In this document: in pieces, positions 30,099 to 34,433 of the stretch
How the letters are laid out: every line of letters starts with the position of its first letter
How positions within the stretch are numbered: the first letter of the stretch is position 1
From: Duncaniella sp.
GTDB taxonomy: Bacteria; Bacteroidota; Bacteroidia; Bacteroidales; Muribaculaceae
Length of the DNA: 34,433 nt
Assembly (NCBI RefSeq): GCF_029054785.1
Contig: NZ_JAIDEN010000167.1
Coordinates: forward strand, 1 to 34,433
Direction of reading: 5' to 3'
Notes under the pieces: model-generated
Told to the model about the DNA's origin: nothing
Database searches by the model: none
What the model saw: only the letters and a program-made list of their open reading frames with translations
Program-made: the position numbers and the translations under genes

Positions 30099-31190
30099 AT
30101 GGCAAAGTCTACAGATAAAATAAAGATAATTTTGGATTCGGGTGTCAGTGCTGAGGCTCAGGCACCGGTTATTGTATCAGCAAGCAGAAGCACGGATATT
30201 CCGGCTTTTTATGCCGATTGGTTCTTTGAAAGATTGAGGCGTGGTTATTCGACGTGGACTAATCCTTTCAATGGTGTTACTTCATATATAGCTTATCGCA
30301 ATACGAGATTCATTGTGTTCTGGTCGAAGAACCCTCGACCGCTCTTGGAGCATCTTGATTATTTGACCGAGATAAATATCGGGTGCTATATACAATACAC
30401 TTTGAATGATTACGAAGCGGAAGGTCTTGAGAAGGGTGTTCCTCCGATGTCTCAGCGTATTGAAACGTTCAAAATGCTTGTTGATAAATTAGGCAAAGGT
30501 CGTGTCATATGGAGATTCGACCCGATGATTCTGACAGACAAAATCAGCATTGGTGATTTGCTTGAAAAGGTAAAAAATATAGGCGATCAGCTAATGAACT
30601 ATACTGAGAAACTTGTGTTCAGTTTTGCCGACATTGCCTCGTATCGTAAAGTGAAATCCAATCTTGAAAAGAATGGTATCAACTATATCGAATGGGACGA
30701 AGCCACGATGAGTGAATTTGCCGAAAAACTGTATGAGATGAACCGAGAGCGCGGATGGAACTTCGAACTCGCGACTTGCGGCGAAAAAATTGATATTGAA
30801 CAATATGGCATTGAGCATAACCGGTGCGTAGACGATGACCTTATGATTCGATTCGCCTATCAAGATAAAGATTTGATGGATTTCTTGAAAGTAAATATCA
30901 GGAGAGTCCAACCCTCTGCACCATCTATGTTTGAGGAATTCGATGACACACCTATAATCCCTGCTGACGCCATAATGCTGACGCCTGATATCTATGCTGT
31001 TAAACAAAAGAATAATAGGGACAAAGGACAGCGGCAGTTCTGCGGATGCATCGTGAGCAAAGACATTGGGCAATACAACACTTGCCCTCATCTTTGTGAA
31101 TATTGCTATGCAAATACAAGTAAAGAAGCAGCTGTAGCGAATTGGAAACGTCATAATTCAAATCCAAACGGAGATAAAATAATCGGATAA
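30099..31190 (+). CDS. DUF1848-family protein with C-terminal CX3CX2C cluster
   Basis: A 363-residue protein with the DUF1848 signature: VSASRSTDIPAFYADWF (about 26-42), TNPFNGV, IVFWSKNPRPLLEHL, YIQYTLNDYE, GKGRVIWRFDPMIL and, at the end, CGCIVSKDIGQYNTCPHLCEYCYA. The five cysteines C315, C317, C329, C333 and C336 include CX3CX2C, the spacing of the radical-SAM iron-sulfur site, but at the C-terminus. The alternating strand and helix pattern suits a TIM barrel, so a permuted radical-SAM-like enzyme or an iron-sulfur DNA-repair-like protein is possible. The biochemical function of DUF1848 is not known to me. It sits 18 bases after one helicase gene and 2 bases before the other, so it is an integral part of the operon. 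Confidence 0.8.
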   Translation: MAKSTDKIKIILDSGVSAEAQAPVIVSASRSTDIPAFYADWFFERLRRGYSTWTNPFNGVTSYIAYRNTRFIVFWSKNPRPLLEHLDYLTEINIGCYIQYTLNDYEAEGLEKGVPPMSQRIETFKMLVDKLGKGRVIWRFDPMILTDKISIGDLLEKVKNIGDQLMNYTEKLVFSFADIASYRKVKSNLEKNGINYIEWDEATMSEFAEKLYEMNRERGWNFELATCGEKIDIEQYGIEHNRCVDDDLMIRFAYQDKDLMDFLKVNIRRVQPSAPSMFEEFDDTPIIPADAIMLTPDIYAVKQKNNRDKGQRQFCGCIVSKDIGQYNTCPHLCEYCYANTSKEAAVANWKRHNSNPNGDKIIG

Positions 31191-31192
31191 TT

Positions 31193-33859
31193 ATGGAATA
31201 TAGAGAGCGAATATCACGCATTTCCAATCTAACTATGGATGCAATTATCGAGAACTGTCGGTGTCATATCCCCGAACAGTATCGTTTACGCCCATATTCT
31301 CACCCGGAACTTAATCATGGATTGGATTTATTGAAGAGCAATGAAGGTCTGGACTGTTATATCGGTGCTTACGGAGAAATGCATCAGGCAAAATGTAGAG
31401 CAGCAATGCAGAACATGCCTTTCCCTCCCAAAGAAAGGGTCGGAACTTCATTATCCTTGGAAATTATAGACTGGGGTTGTGGTCAAGGAATTGGAACAGT
31501 CTGTCTTGTGGATTACTTGAAAGAGCGGGAACTGACGCAATGGCTCAAGAAGATAACTTTGATAGAACCTTCTGATGCGTCTCTGAAAAGGGCGGTAGCC
31601 AATGTAGCCAAAGCTACGTGTAATAGGGTTAGGATTACGCCTTTAAATGAATATCTCCCGTCTGTGTCAAATGAATCTGAGGTCAATATTCATTATGAAC
31701 AGAATTATGTGTTCCATATTTTTTCAAATATACTCGATGTTACTGGCATAGACTTGGCTAAATTGGCGAGAAGGATGGCAATTCCCGGGCATACCCACTA
31801 TGTGCTGTGCATGGGACCATTAAATGCAAATGCATTTAGAATCGATAGGTTTTGTGATATATTTACGCCTACGGAATTTTTCTCAAATATTTCGAGTGGT
31901 AATTATGGCAGGACTTCTGACACAAATTATCACTTTACCTGTAAAACGAAAGGATTTGTATATAACGGTGGTAGTCTGGATTTAAGCAAATATGATCCCA
32001 CGGAAAGAGCAACAGAGCCAATTTATCAAGAATACAATTTGAATCTCCAGATTTCAAATGGCTTGATTTCAAAAGAAAAAGGACGGATATATTCCATACT
32101 GCGTAGTATCGTGTCTCCAAACGATTTAATCTATCTTGACCCGGAACTTAATGGCGCATCTCCTGACTTTATAATAGTGAGACCGAATGTTGGTGTCATT
32201 GTTATTTCCATATTTGAGGAAGAACTATTAAAATGCCATTTAGATGAAGAGGATCCGACGAAGAAAACGATAATTGTAGATGTAAATTCTGAACAGCCTG
32301 AAACAAAGCAGATACAATCTCCTTTTATCGCTCTGGAGAATTATCAGAATCTGATAATTGAAAGTCTTAAAGAGTTTACAGAGGCCGTCATTGAGGATAA
32401 CAGAAATCTTGGTCTGGTCAAAAAAGTCCTTATATGTACAAAAGGCAGCGTAACTCAGGCAAGAACTATTTTCGGAAATCCCAAATTTGCATATATATAT
32501 GGGAATGAATTTATCAAAGATAAATCCGTACTGTGCAGAATATTTGATGATCTGCGATTTCATTATCCTAATCAGGCATTTGATAATGTGGCATTAAAAC
32601 AGTTGATAAAGGACCTGTCCCCAAAATGGCATTCATATAGAGAAGGAATACCCGTACGCCTTACCAGACAACAAGAATCTTTATCTGATAGTATCGAGGG
32701 GGCTCAACGCAAGATTAGCGGAGTTGCCGGCTCAGGCAAAACGCAAGTGTTGGCGACAAGAGCCGTGAATGCACAGGTTAGAAGTGGCGGAAATGTTCTA
32801 TTGCTTACATTCAACATTACTTTGGCAAACTATATGCGTATGAGATTGTCACAAGTGAGAGCTGATTTCCCATGGGACAAAATTGACATTGACTATTATC
32901 ATCGTTTTTTTAGGAAATATGCCAATGCCAACAATTTACACGTTCACATGGGTTCATACGATGAAGTAGATTTCTTTGAAAAAGCTACAGAACTTAAAAA
33001 ATATGATGCTATTTTAATTGACGAGGTTCAGGACTATTTCACCCCTTGGCTACAGTTACTTCGTAAATACTTCCTTAAAGAGAATGGCGAATTTGTTGTA
33101 TTCGGCGACCCTAAACAGAATATTTACCACCGTGAGTTAGACTCCAAAGGCGATATTCGATTGGGGTTCATTCGTGGTGAATGGAATCACGAATTGGATA
33201 AAAGTATGAGATTTTTAAATCCTGCTCTCGCCAATCTTGCCATGGCATTTCAGCAGCGGTTTTATGGTTTGTCCGAGACAATTAACCTTTCGGATGAAAA
33301 TTTAGCTAATGCAAGCTTCCAATTTAACTTGATGAAATATCTTAGGATTGATCAAGTTACACCTGTTGAAGATTTGGCTCAGCAAATTTATGGCATTTGT
33401 ATGGATTTCATTGTGAGTAATAATCTTAAGATTGAAGATGTAGTCATTCTTGCGCCTCAAACCGATATTCTGCGGCATATAGATTATCTGTATCGAATAA
33501 CAACAGGAGAACGTACGACAATTACTTTTGTTAGTAAAGAAGGTGTAGATCGGATATCAAGACAGAGCCAATACGCCTCTTACGAATATAAAAGAGATTA
33601 TGACCGATTAGAGAAAGTCGAGAAAAATCGCTTTACGATGGTTACACGTCATCTTAAACTGTCCACTATTCAAAGTTTCAAAGGATGGGAAGCACAAACA
33701 GTTATCTGTATAATTCAAAATGATGCATTTAGCGATGAAAATATAATCACTTCTCCAGAACTGATTTACACCGGAATTACAAGAGCCAAAGAAAATCTAT
33801 TTGTTATAAACATTGGTAATAATGAATATGATGAGTTTTTCAAAACAAACTTGCAATAA
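31193..33859 (+). CDS. Methyltransferase-like / NERD-like / UvrD-type SF1A helicase fusion
   Basis: An 888-residue fusion. Residues about 30-260 resemble a class I SAM-dependent methyltransferase: motif I EIIDWGCGQGIGT (90-102), an acidic strand end ITLIEPSD, and HYVLCMGPLN. Residues about 285-450 have the shape of a NERD nuclease domain (IYLDPELNGASPDFIIVRPNVGVIVISI), but the usual ExK after the D is replaced by SIF, so it is probably catalytically dead or divergent. From 490 onward it is an SF1A helicase: Q-motif LTRQQESL, Walker A GVAGSGKTQ (510-518), IDEVQDY (609-615), GDPKQNIY (638-645), TIQSFKGWEAQTVI and YTGITRAKENLFVI. The predicted role is to load on, unwind and perhaps modify nucleic acid. 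It begins 2 bases after DUF1848. Confidence 0.75.
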   Translation: MEYRERISRISNLTMDAIIENCRCHIPEQYRLRPYSHPELNHGLDLLKSNEGLDCYIGAYGEMHQAKCRAAMQNMPFPPKERVGTSLSLEIIDWGCGQGIGTVCLVDYLKERELTQWLKKITLIEPSDASLKRAVANVAKATCNRVRITPLNEYLPSVSNESEVNIHYEQNYVFHIFSNILDVTGIDLAKLARRMAIPGHTHYVLCMGPLNANAFRIDRFCDIFTPTEFFSNISSGNYGRTSDTNYHFTCKTKGFVYNGGSLDLSKYDPTERATEPIYQEYNLNLQISNGLISKEKGRIYSILRSIVSPNDLIYLDPELNGASPDFIIVRPNVGVIVISIFEEELLKCHLDEEDPTKKTIIVDVNSEQPETKQIQSPFIALENYQNLIIESLKEFTEAVIEDNRNLGLVKKVLICTKGSVTQARTIFGNPKFAYIYGNEFIKDKSVLCRIFDDLRFHYPNQAFDNVALKQLIKDLSPKWHSYREGIPVRLTRQQESLSDSIEGAQRKISGVAGSGKTQVLATRAVNAQVRSGGNVLLLTFNITLANYMRMRLSQVRADFPWDKIDIDYYHRFFRKYANANNLHVHMGSYDEVDFFEKATELKKYDAILIDEVQDYFTPWLQLLRKYFLKENGEFVVFGDPKQNIYHRELDSKGDIRLGFIRGEWNHELDKSMRFLNPALANLAMAFQQRFYGLSETINLSDENLANASFQFNLMKYLRIDQVTPVEDLAQQIYGICMDFIVSNNLKIEDVVILAPQTDILRHIDYLYRITTGERTTITFVSKEGVDRISRQSQYASYEYKRDYDRLEKVEKNRFTMVTRHLKLSTIQSFKGWEAQTVICIIQNDAFSDENIITSPELIYTGITRAKENLFVINIGNNEYDEFFKTNLQ

Positions 33860-33860
33860 G

Positions 33861-34169
33861 ATGAACCCTAAGAAATACTCCAAAACCGAACAATTTGCCA
33901 TAGTTTCAATTCTAATTCTCATAATGGAAGCTGATGGTGTCATAGACCCCAACGAAGAGGAATTCCTAAATCGCATACTCTCGACATTCAAGATTACAGA
34001 GCCCGAGTTAGAAATTATTAGTTCATATAGTTTTAGTCAGTGCCGTGAGATTCTATCTGGCATGGGGGCAGACGAACTCTTAGATGTAAAATCCATTTTT
34101 ACAGAGATGGCAAAATGCGATGGCTACACAGATCCACGAGAACTGGAAATCATCAATCGGATAGTGTAA
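33861..34169 (+). CDS. TerB-like protein
   Basis: The 102-residue product starts at ATG 33861, one base after the helicase stop codon; the frame extends 16 codons upstream within the helicase gene, but the abutting ATG is the natural start. It is all-helical with two related acidic motifs, LIMEADGVIDPNEEEFLNRIL and MAKCDGYTDPRELEIINRI, the pattern of TerB/DUF533 domains with DG-(I/Y)-(D/T)-P-x-E. TerB domains occur in tellurite/stress operons and in defence systems beside ATPases and helicases, where they may link the complex to a membrane or metal signal. It ends the operon. Confidence 0.75.
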   Translation: MNPKKYSKTEQFAIVSILILIMEADGVIDPNEEEFLNRILSTFKITEPELEIISSYSFSQCREILSGMGADELLDVKSIFTEMAKCDGYTDPRELEIINRIV

Positions 34170-34225
34170 ATACATTCTACCACATATGTGTTATGGCAGC
34201 ATTACTCTCTAATGCCGTCTATGCG

Positions 34226-34433
34226 TATTGGGTGGGGAAAGTTACGCGGATTATTTGAATTTTGGGGTCAGCGGATTTTTCCGGTGGGCGGAGGTGATGT
34301 CAAGAGTATAGTGTTGCCAGTCTGAACATAAAGAACTTGATGTCTCCGACTCCTCTGAACTGGGTCCTGAACGCTTTTATCTTGGCATTGAAGGATTCCG
34401 CCGAGGCATTGGTGAGCCTTCGTTCGAAATAGT
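34226..34433 (-). mobile_element. Right-hand ISAon1/ISL3-like insertion sequence, partial
   Basis: The window ends inside an insertion sequence on the - strand. The transposase C-terminus lies at 34300-34433. The outer sequence with AAGTT at 34239 weakly resembles the left-end repeat of the truncated element at 19394. The remainder is beyond the window. Confidence 0.5.
34300..34433 (-). CDS. ISAon1/ISL3-like transposase, C-terminal fragment at window edge
   Basis: Reading the - strand gives 43 residues before the stop at 34300: YFERRLTNASAESFNAKI continuing to IKFFMFRLATLYS. The TNASAESFNAKIKAFR segment matches the last conserved block of ISL3-type DDE transposases, where the Glu is the third catalytic residue. 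The upstream part lies outside the window, so nothing can be said about whether the gene is intact. It is encoded opposite to the defence-like operon, tail-to-tail with the TerB gene. Confidence 0.7.
   Translation of the reverse strand, partial: YFERRLTNASAESFNAKIKAFRTQFRGVGDIKFFMFRLATLYS

Overview
The window reads as chromosomal DNA of a gut Bacteroidales (Bacteroidota). Evidence: SusC/SusD and BACON-domain genes, repeated promoters of the Bacteroidota type (TTTG, about 20 bases, TAnnTTTG) and almost no Shine-Dalgarno sequences. The base composition and gene style would suit Muribaculaceae, but that placement is inference.

Region 1 (1-14.3 kb) is a polysaccharide utilization locus. A DeoR/GlpR-type regulator with its own terminator is followed by a promoter with a leader of about 280 nt. 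Then come two BACON lipoproteins sharing a C-terminal domain, SusC, SusD, a calcineurin-like phosphoesterase lipoprotein, a GH31 glycosidase, a glycerophosphodiester phosphodiesterase and a PHB-depolymerase-like esterase, all on the + strand with short gaps. Two phosphodiester-cleaving enzymes, an esterase and an alpha-glycosidase point to a phosphate- or glycerophosphate-bearing glycan (inference).

Region 2 (14.4-19.4 kb) is housekeeping sequence: an AlkD-like DNA repair gene, two identical tRNA-Asp(GTC) genes in diverged transcription units, a GH65 glycosidase, and a membrane protein coupled to a small winged-helix regulator with two matching palindromic operators upstream.

Region 3 (19.4 kb to the end) is an acquired island. 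It starts with a truncated ISAon1-like two-ORF transposon fused to a tyrosine recombinase that lost its N-terminus and carries an in-frame amber codon. A DUF1016/YhcG PDDEXK nuclease follows, then 1.2 kb without a credible gene. That gap has its own consensus promoter and about 700 nt packed with interleaved inverted repeats that can be drawn as consecutive pseudoknotted RNA domains. Two HTH genes come next, then an AT-rich five-gene operon (24.4-34.2 kb): a sacsin/Hsp90-like GHKL ATPase of 1300 aa, a UPF1-like SF1 helicase, a DUF1848 protein with a C-terminal CX3CX2C motif, a methyltransferase-like/NERD-like/UvrD-type helicase fusion, and a TerB-like protein. I do not recognise this set as a named system. 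It looks like an uncharacterised anti-phage or genome-defence module. The window ends in the 3' part of another ISAon1/ISL3-like transposase on the - strand.

The best candidates for something undescribed are the structured noncoding locus at 22.8-23.6 kb and the five-gene operon behind it. All pairings and family calls were made by eye; no searches or folding programs were run.
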